NCBI RefSeq assembly: GCF_002161215.1
Contig: NZ_NFMB01000008.1
Span: 1-64,000, forward strand
Reading direction: 5' to 3'
Origin: Flavonifractor sp. An10
GTDB lineage: Bacteria > Bacillota > Clostridia > Oscillospirales > Oscillospiraceae
DNA length: 64,000 nucleotides
Program-made: the position numbers and the translations under genes
Part shown: positions 1-8,157 of the stretch, piece by piece
Layout of the letters: every line of letters begins with the position of its first letter
Numbering within the stretch: position 1 is the first letter of the stretch
Notes under the pieces: generated by a model
The model's input: the letters and a program-made list of their open reading frames with translations, nothing else
The model's database searches: none
What the model was told of the DNA's origin: nothing

Positions 1-206
1 GGGGTTGCCTCCGGCGTGGGGCTGGCGGAGGGGAGCGTGCGTGGCACCTCCGGGCTCTGGGCCCCGGCGGACTGGGCCGGGCCGCTGCCCAGGGAGGGGA
101 TGATGATCAGGGCCAGGCACACCGCCGCCGCCGCGGCCAGCAGGGGGATGGGATTGCGGCGGCGAGGCCGCTTCTGGGCCCGCTTGGGTTGATAATTCGT
201 GGGCAA
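1..206 (-). CDS. Membrane-anchored protein, N-terminal fragment (cut by window edge)
   Basis: This is the first 68 codons or so of a gene running off the left edge. A TTG start is chosen because a GAGGTG ribosome site lies 6 nt upstream. The N-terminus is basic (PKRAQKRPRRRN). It is followed by one hydrophobic segment at about residues 18-39 (rich in Ala, Leu and Ile) and then a Pro/Ser/Ala/Thr-rich linker. This is the layout of a single-pass protein with a cytoplasmic positive patch and an extracytoplasmic domain outside the window. The function cannot be told from this part. Confidence 0.55.
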   Translation of the reverse strand, partial: MPTNYQPKRAQKRPRRRNPIPLLAAAAAVCLALIIIPSLGSGPAQSAGAQSPEVPRTLPSASPTPEAT

Positions 207-223
207 GTCGCACACCTCGTGTC

Positions 224-949
224 TTATGTAATTTGTGTGGAAGCGTTCGTGCGGGGGCCGTCCCCCAGGATCAGCGCCCGGAGGGCGGGGAAGCCGTCCG
301 CCTCCCAGGTGGGAACGACGGCCGGATCGCCGGGCAGGCGGCGGGGGTTGAACCAGGCCGTGTCCAGCCCGGCGTTTTTCCCGCCCTGGATGTCGGTGAG
401 CAGGTTGTCCCCCACCATGAGCACCCGGGAGCGGTCGGGCTCCCCCAGGGCGCGGAGCACCGGGGCGAAGAAGGCGGGGTCGGGCTTGCTGGCCCCCACC
501 TCCTCCGAGATGAACAGCCAGGGCACCACGTCCCGCAGGGGGGACGCCTCAAACCGGGCCCGCTGGGCCATGGCCACCCCGTTGGTGACGATGGCCAGGG
601 TGCAGCAGGGGGCCAGCGCCCGGCACAGCTCCTCCGCCCCGGGCAGCAGGAAGGCCCCCTCCCCCAGGTGGGTCAGGTAGGCGTGGTTGACGGCGGCGGG
701 GTCGCCGGAGCGGCCCAGGGCGCGGAGCAGCCGGGCAAACCGCTCCACCACCAGCCACTCCCGGGACACCTCCCCCCGGTCGAACTGGGCCCAGAGCGCC
801 CGGTTGACGGCCAGGTAGGTCTCCTCCGTCTCCGGCGTGGCGGGCAGGCCGTACTCCGCCAGGGTGGTGCGGAGGGCCTCCGCCTCCGCACGGTCAAAGT
901 CAAACAGGGTGTTGTCCGCGTCAAAGAGCACATAGTCGTAGCGTGGCAT
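224..949 (-). CDS. yjjG: YjjG-family HAD nucleotidase (noncanonical pyrimidine nucleotidase)
   Basis: 241-aa HAD hydrolase. Motif I is DADNT at residues 10-14 (nucleophile D10, acid D12). The C-terminal half carries the lysine motif (GASKPDP) and motif IV (VGDNLLTDIQGG). The cap and the length fit the YjjG family, which dephosphorylates odd pyrimidine nucleoside monophosphates and thereby cleans the nucleotide pool. It is cytosolic. It lies 12 bp downstream of the ThrE small subunit and could be read in the same transcript. The substrate is inferred from the family only. Confidence 0.85.
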   Translation of the reverse strand: MPRYDYVLFDADNTLFDFDRAEAEALRTTLAEYGLPATPETEETYLAVNRALWAQFDRGEVSREWLVVERFARLLRALGRSGDPAAVNHAYLTHLGEGAFLLPGAEELCRALAPCCTLAIVTNGVAMAQRARFEASPLRDVVPWLFISEEVGASKPDPAFFAPVLRALGEPDRSRVLMVGDNLLTDIQGGKNAGLDTAWFNPRRLPGDPAVVPTWEADGFPALRALILGDGPRTNASTQIT

Positions 950-961
950 GGCAGCCTCCTT

Positions 962-1420
962 TCACCGCCGGGGTTCCCGGCGGCGGTAGCTGGTAAACAG
1001 CCGCACGGAGGAGGCCACCAGCAGCACCCCCACCGCCAGCGCCCCGGCCAGGCCCAGGGTGTGCATCAGCGTCTCCAGAAAGAGCTCCGTCTCCCCGTTG
1101 ACGGCGTGCTCCATGGTGTAGTAGATGCCGCCGCCGGGCACCAGGGGAAACAGAGCCACCAGCAGGTAGCTGGTGACAGGGCACTTGCGCACCCGGGCCA
1201 TCCCCTCCGACCAGGCGGAGATGACCAGGGCGGCAAAAAAGGATTGGATGATGTCGCTGTGCACCAGGGGGGCGGTGAGCAGGTAGCACAGCCATCCAAG
1301 CCCCCCGCCGCCGGCGCAGATGAGCATGCCCGCCGCGCCGTGGATGTTGAAGAGCAGGGAGAAGCCGATGCAGGCCAGGAAGGCGTAGACGCAGGGCATA
1401 AAGTAGGTGACCGTCTCCAT
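962..1420 (-). CDS. Threonine/serine exporter, small membrane subunit (ThrE C-terminal type)
   Basis: 152-aa protein with about four membrane segments and the motif PGGGIYY typical of the DUF3815/ThrE_2 family. In many Firmicutes the amino acid exporter ThrE is split into a larger N-terminal protein and this small partner. The start is the ATG at 1420, which overlaps the stop of the upstream gene by one base (TGATG), a sign of translational coupling. The two subunits probably form one export complex for threonine, serine or related small molecules, but the substrate is not shown by sequence. Confidence 0.85.
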   Translation of the reverse strand: METVTYFMPCVYAFLACIGFSLLFNIHGAAGMLICAGGGGLGWLCYLLTAPLVHSDIIQSFFAALVISAWSEGMARVRKCPVTSYLLVALFPLVPGGGIYYTMEHAVNGETELFLETLMHTLGLAGALAVGVLLVASSVRLFTSYRRREPRR

Positions 1421-2214
1421 CACAGCGCCCCACCTCCCCCGATGAGCCCGGTGACGCCCAGGCCCAGGGCGGTGCCCAGGGCGATGGCCGCCCCGATGAG
1501 CAGGGCCTCCGCCCCCTTGCTGATGCCCGCCACCATGTCGCCGGCCATGATATCCCGCATGGCGTTGGTGATGGCGATGCCGGGCACCAGGGCCATGAGG
1601 GCGCCGATGATGATCAGATCCCGGTGCGCCCCCAGGCCGGCGGCGGTGAGCAGCACCGCCGCCACGGCGGACACCGCGGCCCCCGCGATGGTCTTGAAGA
1701 ACTGGTTGGCGCCGAAGCGGGCCATCAGGGTGGAGCACAGGCCGATGACCACCCCGCACAGCCCGCCGCATATCCCGTCCCGCCACGTGCCGCCGTAGAA
1801 CAGGGAGAACATGCCGCAGCCCAGGAAATGGGCCGCCAGCTGGACGGGGAGGGGGTAGACCACGTGGAGGCGGGCGATGGCCCGCATGCGCCGCAGCGCC
1901 TGGTCAAAGGGGGGCGTCTCCTGGCACAGGCGGCGGCACAGGCCGTTGTACTTCTCCAGCAGGTAGATGTCGGTGCCGTGGGGGGGCATGCGCCGGATCT
2001 GGGTCAGGGGCCGCCCCTCCGGGGAGATCAGGCTGACGATGATGCAGTTGGGGATGGCAAAGACCTCTCCCCGGGGCACGCCGTAGGCCTCCAGCAGGCG
2101 GTGAATGGACTCCTCCACCCGGTAGATCTCCGCGCCGCTCTCCATGAGGCGGTAGCCCATCTCACTGACCATGTCCAGCAGCTTGTTGTAGTCCAGCTCC
2201 AATCCGGCATGCAC
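1420..2214 (-). CDS. Threonine/serine exporter, large subunit (DUF1212/ThrE family)
   Basis: 264-aa protein. The N-terminal ~110 residues form the soluble DUF1212 part (a MESGAEIYRVEE segment), followed by about five hydrophobic segments with Gly-rich motifs (PGIAITNAMRDIMAGD). It pairs with the small subunit just downstream. The open frame extends far upstream, but the family-like region begins near a GTG at 2214 preceded by AAAGGA. The spacing is short (3 nt), so a TTG 15 nt further in is an alternative start. A good sigma-A-type promoter lies 140-170 bp upstream. Confidence 0.82.
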   Translation of the reverse strand: MHAGLELDYNKLLDMVSEMGYRLMESGAEIYRVEESIHRLLEAYGVPRGEVFAIPNCIIVSLISPEGRPLTQIRRMPPHGTDIYLLEKYNGLCRRLCQETPPFDQALRRMRAIARLHVVYPLPVQLAAHFLGCGMFSLFYGGTWRDGICGGLCGVVIGLCSTLMARFGANQFFKTIAGAAVSAVAAVLLTAAGLGAHRDLIIIGALMALVPGIAITNAMRDIMAGDMVAGISKGAEALLIGAAIALGTALGLGVTGLIGGGGAL

Positions 2215-2354
2215 CCGTCCTTTCGGAACCTCTGCCGCCGGGCGGGGCCGCCGCACCGATCTACAGACGGGGCAGCGGGGGGAAAAGTTGCGCCCCCCGG
2301 CGACAAATTTTGCGTTGTTTTTGGGGTACAGGGTGTCGAACCCTATACAGAGTA

Positions 2355-2383
2355 ATCGTATCACGAAATATCCCCGCTGTCCA
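2355..2383 (-). promoter_or_regulatory. Predicted sigma-A promoter for the thrE-type pair
   Basis: On the minus strand, TGGACA and TACGAT are separated by 17 bp. Transcription would start near 2348 and give a leader of about 130 nt. The rest of 2215-2497 shows only a GC-rich inverted repeat at about 2449-2483 (GAGCGGCTCC arms) just after the glycosyltransferase stop, without a clear T-run. Confidence 0.45.
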
Positions 2384-2497
2384 GAACAGACTTGTCCTTT
2401 TTTGCCCGGGCCGCCGGGATGTGCCGGGTGCCCTCTTTGCCCTGGGGTGGGAGCGGCTCCTGCCGGTGGGCGGAGCCGCTCCGGAGGCCGCGGAGGG

Positions 2498-3568
2498 TTA
2501 GCCGCCCAGCAGCTCCACATTCCGCCGGATGCGGGCATTGTCCGGCTCCAGCGCCAGGGCCTGCCGGGCGGCCTCCAGGGCCTCCGCCCGCCGCCCGGTG
2601 CGGTACAGGCCGATGGACAGCAGATCCCATGGCAGGCTCCCCCAGGCCCAGCCCTCGCAGATATAGGTCTGGGGCCGCGTCTCTATGGACAGGGCGGCGC
2701 GGCACAGGTAGGCCACCCCGTCCCACTCGCCGGACTCATAGAGCTGCCAGGCCAGCTCCAGCCACGGCTCCCGCAGGTGGGGCGCCTCCCCCACGGCCCG
2801 CCACAGCCACCGGCGGGCCTCCGCCTTCTCCCCCTTCTGCACGAGAGCCCGGGCGATGTAGCGCATGGAGGCGCACCGCTCGTCGGCCCAGACGGCCGAG
2901 GGCAGGGACAGGTGCCGCTTCAGGGTGCGGATGCAGTCGTCCCACCGGCCGTAGTATAGATATTCCCGGCCCAGGTAGTGGGTATTCCGGTCGTCTCCGG
3001 GAGCTTCTTCTACCGACAGCTCCAGCAGGGGCAGATACTGCCCCCGGGACTTGGACGGGTCGGGGTGGTGATCCAGCTGCACCCCCGGCGCCGCCGCCTT
3101 CCCGCCCGGCGGAAAGCCGGGCAGGCGCTCCAGCACCTCGTGAACCGGGTGCACCCACCGCCAGCCCTGCCGGGAGTGGATCTTTTCACTCCAGAACACC
3201 GTGTCCTCCCTCCCGTCGGGGCGGAAGCTCCAGGTGTAGCGGTAGGACGCCTGGACGGTGTCCGGCCCCCAGGCGCCCTCCAGCGCCGCCCGCCAGCCGG
3301 GGCGGAACACCTCGTCCAGATCGGTGCATACGCAGATGTCCGCGTCCTCCGGCACCAGGGCCAGGGAGCGGTTGCGGGCCGCGTCAAACCGCCAGGGGAT
3401 GATCTCCTCCACCGCCACCACGGCGCCCAGCGCCCGCAGGCGCTCCGCCGTGCCGTCGGTGGAGCCGGTGTCCAGCACGTACACCCCGTCGGCCTCCCCC
3501 ATGGAGGCCATCCACCGCGCGGCGAACCGGGCCTCGTTTTTGCAGATGGCATAGACTGCTACCTTCAT
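2498..3568 (-). CDS. Family 2 glycosyltransferase with C-terminal TPR repeats
   Basis: 356 aa. The N-terminal GT-A fold shows the usual start (AVYAICKNE), a DTGSTDGT nucleotide-sugar segment and a DLDE metal-binding motif near residue 85. The C-terminal half is made of helical repeat units (for example AEARRWLWRAVGEAP and GRRAEALEAARQALALEP), matching TPRs. This architecture is common among bacterial enzymes that glycosylate proteins or peptides. The gene lies between the thrE pair and a collagen-like surface protein. Modification of that protein is possible but is only inferred from position. Confidence 0.8.
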   Translation of the reverse strand: MKVAVYAICKNEARFAARWMASMGEADGVYVLDTGSTDGTAERLRALGAVVAVEEIIPWRFDAARNRSLALVPEDADICVCTDLDEVFRPGWRAALEGAWGPDTVQASYRYTWSFRPDGREDTVFWSEKIHSRQGWRWVHPVHEVLERLPGFPPGGKAAAPGVQLDHHPDPSKSRGQYLPLLELSVEEAPGDDRNTHYLGREYLYYGRWDDCIRTLKRHLSLPSAVWADERCASMRYIARALVQKGEKAEARRWLWRAVGEAPHLREPWLELAWQLYESGEWDGVAYLCRAALSIETRPQTYICEGWAWGSLPWDLLSIGLYRTGRRAEALEAARQALALEPDNARIRRNVELLGG

Positions 3569-3590
3569 ATCAGAGTCCTCCGGATCAGAT

Positions 3591-3620
3591 GCGGGGGCGG
3601 CGCAGATGCGCCGCCCCCGC
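3591..3620 (-). terminator. GC-rich hairpin between collagen-like gene and glycosyltransferase
   Basis: A perfect 14-bp stem (GCGGGGGCGGCGCA against its complement) with a 2-base centre lies 11 bp after the collagen-like gene stop. The T-run (CTTTT) is on the plus-strand side, so on the minus strand it is a hairpin without a strong U-tract. It may be a partial terminator that lowers glycosyltransferase expression. Confidence 0.45.
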
Positions 3621-3631
3621 TTTTGGGGCGT

Positions 3632-4180
3632 TCAGGAGTTGGCCAGCAGGCCGACGGCCCGCAGGTTGGCCAGCAGCTGGTTGAACTGGGTCAGCAGGGT
3701 GTTCTGGGTGGCGTTGGCCACCGCGGCCGCCGGAGTGACCGCCGGGCCGCTGGGGCCCGTGGGGCCGGCAGGGCCGGTGGGCCCGGTGGCACCCGCGGCG
3801 CCGGTGGGGCCGGTAGGCCCGGTGGCTCCCGCGGCGCCGGCAGGGCCGGTGGGCCCGGTGGGGCCCGCAGCACCGGCGGGGCCGGTGGGCCCAGTGGCAC
3901 CCGCGGCACCGGCTGGGCCGGTAGGCCCGGTGGCACCCGCAGCGCCGGCAGGGCCGGTGGGCCCGGTGGGGCCCGCAGCACCGGCGGGGCCAGTGGGCCC
4001 GGTAGCGCCGTCAGGGCCGGGGATGCCCTGGGGGCCGGTGGGCCCGGTGGGGCCCGGCACGGGGCAGGGCGGCGGACAGGGCGGACAGCCGCAGGCGTGG
4101 CTCTCCATCCCGCAGCGGAAGCGGTTCATGGGGCTCTCCTCCAGGGGATAGCCCTGGGAGGGCGCGCAGAATTTAGACAC
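3632..4180 (-). CDS. Collagen-like GXX-repeat surface/exosporium-type protein
   Basis: 182 aa. The start is a GTG with an AAGGAG site 8 nt upstream. The order is: a short Cys-rich head ([11 protein letters not shown], about residues 30-40), about 30 consecutive Gly-X-Y triplets rich in GPT, GPA and GAA, then a 40-residue tail (a [14 protein letters not shown] segment) that could trimerise as an amphipathic helix. BclA-type proteins of spore-formers have this layout. No signal peptide or LPXTG motif is visible, which fits spore-surface assembly better than Sec export. The DNA repeats are slightly degenerate and could vary in number by slippage. Confidence 0.8.
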   Translation of the reverse strand: MSKFCAPSQGYPLEESPMNRFRCGMESHACGCPPCPPPCPVPGPTGPTGPQGIPGPDGATGPTGPAGAAGPTGPTGPAGAAGATGPTGPAGAAGATGPTGPAGAAGPTGPTGPAGAAGATGPTGPTGAAGATGPTGPAGPTGPSGPAVTPAAAVANATQNTLLTQFNQLLANLRAVGLLANS

Positions 4181-4259
4181 GGGACATTCTCCTTCAACAG
4201 GCAGATTGCGGGGGAACGCTCTCCCGCCCTCCATCCTATGCGCCGCCGGCCGGAAACGG

Positions 4260-4298
4260 CACAGGGCCGGGGCCGGCATACGCCAGTCCCGGCCCTGT
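4260..4298 (-). terminator. Hairpin after the rRNA methyltransferase gene
   Basis: ACAGGGCCGGG pairs with CCCGGCCCTGT around a 17-base loop, beginning 50 bp downstream of the minus-strand methyltransferase stop. No U-run follows on the minus strand, so termination is uncertain. Confidence 0.35.
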
Positions 4299-4347
4299 AT
4301 TTTGGCCGCTGAATATGGCTCCCACTCAGATCGATAACCGAAAATCC

Positions 4348-5721
4348 TCAATCTTCTGCCTGATAATCGTCTCCGGCGCTCTGCCCGCGAGTCAGGAGCG
4401 CCACCGTCTCCACATGCTGGGTGCGGGGGAACATGTCCACCGCCTGGGCCTGCCGGAGCACGTAGCCGCGCCCGGCGAAGCGCTTCACATCCCGGCCCAG
4501 GGTGGCCGGGTCGCAGGAGACGTACACCACCCGGTCCGGGGCCATGTCCGCGATGGTGTCCACCACGTCCCCGGCCAGGCCCTTGCGGGGCGGATCCACG
4601 CAGATCACGTCGGGCCGCACCCCCTCCGCCGCCAGACGGCGGGCGGCCTCGCCGGCATCGGCGCAGAGGAAGCGGGCGTTGGTGATGCCGTTCCGGGCGG
4701 CGTTGGCGACGGCGTCGTCCACCGCCTCGGGCACCACCTCCGCCCCCCAGACGGCCCTTGCCCGCCGGGCCATGGCCAGGCCGATGGTGCCGATGCCGCA
4801 GTAGAGATCCAGCACCGTCTCCGCCCCCGTCAGGCCGGCCAGCTCCACCGCTTTGCCGTAGAGCACCTCGGTCTGGTTTGGGTTGACCTGATAGAAGGAG
4901 GGCACCGACAGGCGGAAGGTGAGGCCGCACAGGGTGTCGGTGAGGGCGTCCTCCCCCCACAGGGTGCGGTAGGAGTCCCCCAGAATCACGTTGTTGTGCT
5001 TCTGGTTCACCCCCAGCACCACCCCGGCCAGGCCGGGCTCCGCGTCCCGCAGGGCGCGCACCAGCTCCGCCTCCCGGGGCACCCCCCGGCCGTTGACCAG
5101 CAGGCAGCACAGACTCCGCCCCGCCCGGTTGGTGCGCACATACACGTGGCGCACCAGGCCGGTCTTGGCCCGCTCGTCATAGGCGGGGACGGCGTACCGG
5201 GCCATCCAGTCCTTCACCGCCGTGCGCAGGCGGCCCGCCGCCTCGCTCTGGAGCAGGCAGTCGGCCACGTCGATCACCTCGTGGCTGCGGGCCCGGTAGA
5301 AGCCGATGGCCCCCTTGGCCACGGGGAACTGGGCCTTGTTGCGGTAGCGCTCCGGGCTGGCCGCCCCCAGCACGGGGGGCAGGTCAATCTCCGCCCCGCC
5401 CAGGCGGCGCAGGGCGTCGGACACCTTGATGCGCTTGGCCTCCAGCTCCTCGGCGTAGCTCATGTGCCGCAGCTGGCAGCCGCCGGGGAAGTGGGGCAGT
5501 CGGGGCGACGCGGGCGGGGAGGGGTAGCACCTCCTGTACCGCCCCCACAAGACGGTGCGGCCCACGTGGTGAGGCACCATGCACTCTTCCCCCCGGATGC
5601 CCCCCTGGACAAACACCACCTGACCGTCCAGCCGGGCCACCCCGGCCCCGCCGCTGTCATAGCCGTCGATGGTCAGCCGGCAGAGCTGCCCCTCCCGGGG
5701 CCTGGTCTTATCCATAGACAC
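4348..5721 (-). CDS. rlmD: 23S rRNA (uracil-5-)-methyltransferase, RlmD/RlmCD type
   Basis: 457 aa. Domains in order: TRAM RNA-binding domain (about 8-60), a central region, and a Rossmann methyltransferase with the SAM motif [10 protein letters not shown], the motif DPPRKGL and the nucleophile motif [11 protein letters not shown]. It would methylate U1939 and/or U747 equivalents of 23S rRNA. Oddity: the usual [4Fe-4S] ligands C-x5-CGGC are only partly present. The segment reads RLPHFPGGC, so two of the four family cysteines seem lost while GGC and a later ADC remain. The GTG start has GGAGG 6 nt upstream, and an ATG two codons later is the alternative. It overlaps the upstream lipoprotein gene by 14 bp. 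Confidence 0.88.
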   Translation of the reverse strand: MSMDKTRPREGQLCRLTIDGYDSGGAGVARLDGQVVFVQGGIRGEECMVPHHVGRTVLWGRYRRCYPSPPASPRLPHFPGGCQLRHMSYAEELEAKRIKVSDALRRLGGAEIDLPPVLGAASPERYRNKAQFPVAKGAIGFYRARSHEVIDVADCLLQSEAAGRLRTAVKDWMARYAVPAYDERAKTGLVRHVYVRTNRAGRSLCCLLVNGRGVPREAELVRALRDAEPGLAGVVLGVNQKHNNVILGDSYRTLWGEDALTDTLCGLTFRLSVPSFYQVNPNQTEVLYGKAVELAGLTGAETVLDLYCGIGTIGLAMARRARAVWGAEVVPEAVDDAVANAARNGITNARFLCADAGEAARRLAAEGVRPDVICVDPPRKGLAGDVVDTIADMAPDRVVYVSCDPATLGRDVKRFAGRGYVLRQAQAVDMFPRTQHVETVALLTRGQSAGDDYQAED

Positions 5722-6514
5722 TCACGTCCTCCATGCTTTCGTAGCTGAGGGTCACCTCAATGGGGCTGTTCACCCCGGGCAGCTCGCCGCCGGCCAGCCA
5801 GAACACATAGCCCTCCGCCGACAGGTAGAACCGCTCCGGCTGCCAGGCCACGGTGACCGCGTCCCGGCTGTCCTCCAGGCCGTACTGGGACACGAAGGCG
5901 TCCACCGCCCGCTCCCGCACCGTGTCGGCGTCGGTGAACACGCGGCTGAAGCCCAGCTTCTCCCCGGTGGCGGCGTCGAAGGTCTCGGCCAGCAGGAAGG
6001 CGGAGGGGTGGGCCGCCCCCTCGGCGGCGACGTACAGCTCCCGCCGGATGCTGATGAGGTCCTCATCCTCATAGGCCACGGTATAGGTCATCTCCTGGGT
6101 GGTGGGGGAGAAGGGGAAGCCGGCGGCCTGGGACACGTCGTAGTCCGCCACCGCCATCTCATACTGCTCCTCCGCCTCCAGCATGCGGCTGGAGCCCTCC
6201 TGCTTGTACCAGTCGTTGATGGCCGTCCCGGCGGGGCAGGCGTCGGTGTTCTGCACCAGGGGCAGGGTGAAGGAGGCCGTCAGCACCGTGGCCCCGTCGC
6301 CGGCGGTGAAGGTCTTGGCGAACACCTGGTCTCCCCACACGGGGGCCTCGGCCGCGGGGGTTGGGGTGGGGGTGGGCTCCGGCGTAGCAACGGCCGTGGG
6401 AGTGGGCTCGGCGCTGGGGGTAACGGTGGGCTCCGGCTCCGGGCCGGAGCAGGCCGCCAGCGTGAGCATCAGAGCGCCGGCCAGCAGGCCGGACAGGATT
6501 GCACGTCGTTTCAT
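5708..6514 (-). CDS. Lipoprotein with RsiV/DUF3298-like domain
   Basis: 268 aa. The start at 6514 follows a GGAG site. Residues 1-22 are a lipoprotein signal with lipobox LAAC (C22), followed by a Pro/Thr/Glu-rich linker (about 23-55). The remaining ~200 residues contain an ALLAETFDAATGEKL-like strand pattern and a conserved aspartate-rich tail, like the DUF3298/RsiV sensor fold. In the family this domain binds extracellular ligands such as lysozyme in anti-sigma factors, but here there is no cytoplasmic part or sigma factor neighbour. Its transcript would begin in the structured element A upstream. Confidence 0.7.
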   Translation of the reverse strand: MKRRAILSGLLAGALMLTLAACSGPEPEPTVTPSAEPTPTAVATPEPTPTPTPAAEAPVWGDQVFAKTFTAGDGATVLTASFTLPLVQNTDACPAGTAINDWYKQEGSSRMLEAEEQYEMAVADYDVSQAAGFPFSPTTQEMTYTVAYEDEDLISIRRELYVAAEGAAHPSAFLLAETFDAATGEKLGFSRVFTDADTVRERAVDAFVSQYGLEDSRDAVTVAWQPERFYLSAEGYVFWLAGGELPGVNSPIEVTLSYESMEDVSVYG

Positions 6515-6552
6515 AACAGTCTCCTTTTCCAGGGGGTGGGTGGATCCTCTTC

Positions 6553-6828
6553 CATGCCTATTGTAATGCGCACGGAACAAAGCCACAAGCCTTGAAAGCA
6601 AAGATTTCAAGGCCCATTGGCTTTGTTCAGGTGCAGGGCTTTGGGTCTGTTTCAGCCCCAAAGCCCTGCACCTCCTGTGTCGGCATAGATATGCCGCCGC
6701 AGGAGGACGCATTGCAACAGTGTCTGAATGCTTCTCACAAGCGCCGAAATCGGCGATGGTGAGAAGCATTGCGCGGCAGTGCCGCGCGAATCGACCGCAA
6801 AGCGGTTGATTCACCAGACATTATTGTA
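6553..6828 (-). repeat. Element A, copy 1: structured promoter-bearing leader repeat
   Basis: Read on the minus strand, about 275 bp match the plus-strand segment 47600-47841 in order and orientation. The start (AATGTCTGNTGAAT) is followed by a GATTTCGGCGCTTG stem, a CCTCC...GCCGNC hairpin and a GGGCCTTGAAA...TTCAAGGC hairpin, ending about 40 nt before the lipoprotein start. Copy 1 has an extra perfect hairpin at 6640-6680 (GGTGCAGGGCTTTGGG arm). Stems vary in sequence but keep pairing between the copies. This looks like a conserved RNA leader or a mobile structured element. No protein-coding role is convincing. Confidence 0.6.
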
Positions 6829-6851
6829 CCATCCCCCGGCCGGGCCGTAAA
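6823..6851 (-). promoter_or_regulatory. Promoter at the 5' end of element A copy 1
   Basis: Minus strand TTTACG, 17 bp, TACAAT. The -10 coincides with the 5' border of the repeat, so transcription would start inside it and run toward the lipoprotein gene. A promoter occupies the same place in copy 2. Confidence 0.6.
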
Positions 6852-6888
6852 TGGGAAAAGCCGTTTTGTAAGGTTTCGTAGCTGTTTT

Positions 6889-6930
6889 GTAAAAAACGGA
6901 GGGGCCCCGCCGCGCAAGCGGCGGGGCCCC
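6889..6930 (-). terminator. Intrinsic terminator of the stalk-domain gene
   Basis: GGGGCCCCGCCGC, loop GCAA, GCGGCGGGGCCCC, followed on the minus strand by CTCCGTTTTTT. This is a strong Rho-independent terminator 35 bp after the stop at 6965. It insulates the promoter of element A. Confidence 0.85.
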
Positions 6931-6964
6931 TCCCCTTTGGAAAGAGAAAGATGGAAAGCAGGGC

Positions 6965-8041
6965 TCAGTCCCCCAGGGGGATGATGTTGAGGTAGATATC
7001 CACATTGCCGCTGAGGATCCTGATCTCGTCGCCGGAACCGGTCAGATACCAGGAGCCGGGCTGCAGCTCGCCGTTCTCCACCATGCCGCTGTCGCTGTTG
7101 GCGCCCACGCCGGCGTAGACGGGCACGGAGAGCTTCACCCAGCCGTCGGTGGAGCCTTTCAGGGTGCCGGACACAAAGTTGTCCGCCCAGTGCCACTCCC
7201 CGCCGTCTGTGCGGGTCTCATAGTCAATGGTCAAGCCATACTCCGCCAGGGCGTCCAGGCCGGCCTGGGTGCCGATGGGGGAGGCGCCAAAGCCGTAGCT
7301 CAGCGGGTCGTCGGGGTCGTCGGTGAGGTCGTCGCCGATGTAGAGAATGCCGTCGTAGGCGGTGGGGATGTGATTGTACACCTGATCCCCCTCCACGCCC
7401 CAGATCACCACGGGGGCGGCGTTGAACTCGTCGGGTTCATTGATCACGAAGCGGTAGGTGCGCTCAAAGGCCTCGCCGCCCCGGGGGGTGAAGCGAACCA
7501 CCACGTCCTGGGTCTCCGCGGCCTCAAACCGGCCCTCGAACACCCGGTCAGCCTCGTTGTAGGTGATGCCGGCGGGCAGGGTGCCGGAGACGATCTCGGC
7601 GGTGAACTGGTCGGAGTCCTCCACCTGCCAGCGCAGCTCCTCATAGATCTCGTTGTAGAAGGTCTGCACCGTGCCGTCCTCCATGGTAACGTCCTCGGGG
7701 GCATGGGAGAGAATGTAGACCACATCCCGGGTGTCGGGGGCCGCGACGGAGGAGCCGGCGGTGCCGTTGACCACGGCGGCCTGCTGGGCGGCGTCGTAGC
7801 CCACCTCCAGGCCGAAGGCCTCGCTCATGGCCCGGATGGGCACGTAGGTGGTGCCGTTGTAGGCGAACACATCCACGGCGTTGCCGTTGACGTCGGTGGG
7901 GGTGAACTCCTCTCCGTTGACCAGCACCTTCATGCCGGTGAGCACCTCAATGGTGCGGGTGCCGCCGGCGGCCAGGGCGGCGGTGCCCAGGCCCAGGCAC
8001 AGGGCCAGGGAGACGGCCAGAATACGGGTTGACTTTTTCAC
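6965..8041 (-). CDS. Secreted protein with copper-amine-oxidase-type stalk domain
   Basis: 358 aa. A GTG start is chosen because AAGGA lies 9 nt upstream. The signal peptide (residues 1 to about 26, ending ALAAG) is followed by a Cu_amine_oxidN1 stalk domain (about 30-85: VLVNGEEF..., TYVPIRAMSEAFG, YDAAQQAAVV). This domain is a substrate/envelope-binding module and not an oxidase. Residues 100-200 resemble an Ig/cadherin-like domain (LPAGITYNEADRVFEG). The rest is unrecognised and Asp-rich. It probably acts outside the membrane. It has its own terminator and stands alone. Confidence 0.7.
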   Translation of the reverse strand: MKKSTRILAVSLALCLGLGTAALAAGGTRTIEVLTGMKVLVNGEEFTPTDVNGNAVDVFAYNGTTYVPIRAMSEAFGLEVGYDAAQQAAVVNGTAGSSVAAPDTRDVVYILSHAPEDVTMEDGTVQTFYNEIYEELRWQVEDSDQFTAEIVSGTLPAGITYNEADRVFEGRFEAAETQDVVVRFTPRGGEAFERTYRFVINEPDEFNAAPVVIWGVEGDQVYNHIPTAYDGILYIGDDLTDDPDDPLSYGFGASPIGTQAGLDALAEYGLTIDYETRTDGGEWHWADNFVSGTLKGSTDGWVKLSVPVYAGVGANSDSGMVENGELQPGSWYLTGSGDEIRILSGNVDIYLNIIPLGD

Positions 8042-8082
8042 GCAGACACATCCTTTCATGGTACAACTGCCCTTTTTTGTAC

Positions 8083-8120
8083 AAAAAAGGGGGAACTATG
8101 GCAAGCATACCACAGTTCCC
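8083..8120 (-). terminator. Terminator of the kinase gene
   Basis: On the minus strand GGGAACTGTGG and CCATAGTTCCC pair around a short loop and are followed by CCTTTTTTG. The T-run belongs to a perfect 20-bp palindrome at 8071-8090 (CCTTTTTTGT arms). Confidence 0.65.
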
Positions 8121-8130
8121 GCCTCTTTTG

Positions 8131-8148
8131 GTGTGCGCCGCCGCACAC
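8131..8148. promoter_or_regulatory. Inverted repeat GTGTGC-N6-GCACAC, 3' copy
   Basis: This 18-bp inverted repeat lies 10 bp past the kinase stop. Exactly the same arms and spacing, again followed by TTTT, occur at 10579-10596 on the other side of the gene pair. It could be an operator for the HTH protein encoded between them, or a small hairpin. Confidence 0.35.
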
Positions 8149-8157
8149 TTTTGGGGA

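Noticed and set aside
2320-2362. tRNA-like phrase (GGGTGTCGAACCCT)
   Set aside because: It is a 5-bp hairpin with a GTCGA loop; no acceptor stem, D-arm or anticodon arm can be drawn around it.
3740-4070. Tandem repeats that might be CRISPR-like
   Set aside because: They are 9- and 18-bp periodic codons of Gly-X-Y triplets inside a single open frame; no spacers and no cas genes.
6520-6814. N-terminal extension of the lipoprotein through element A
   Set aside because: The frame is open, but a good RBS, ATG and lipoprotein signal begin at 6514, and the extension lies in a repeat whose conservation is in the hairpins.
7800-7960. Copper amine oxidase enzyme
   Set aside because: Only the N-terminal stalk domain is present; there is no catalytic domain or topaquinone motif.
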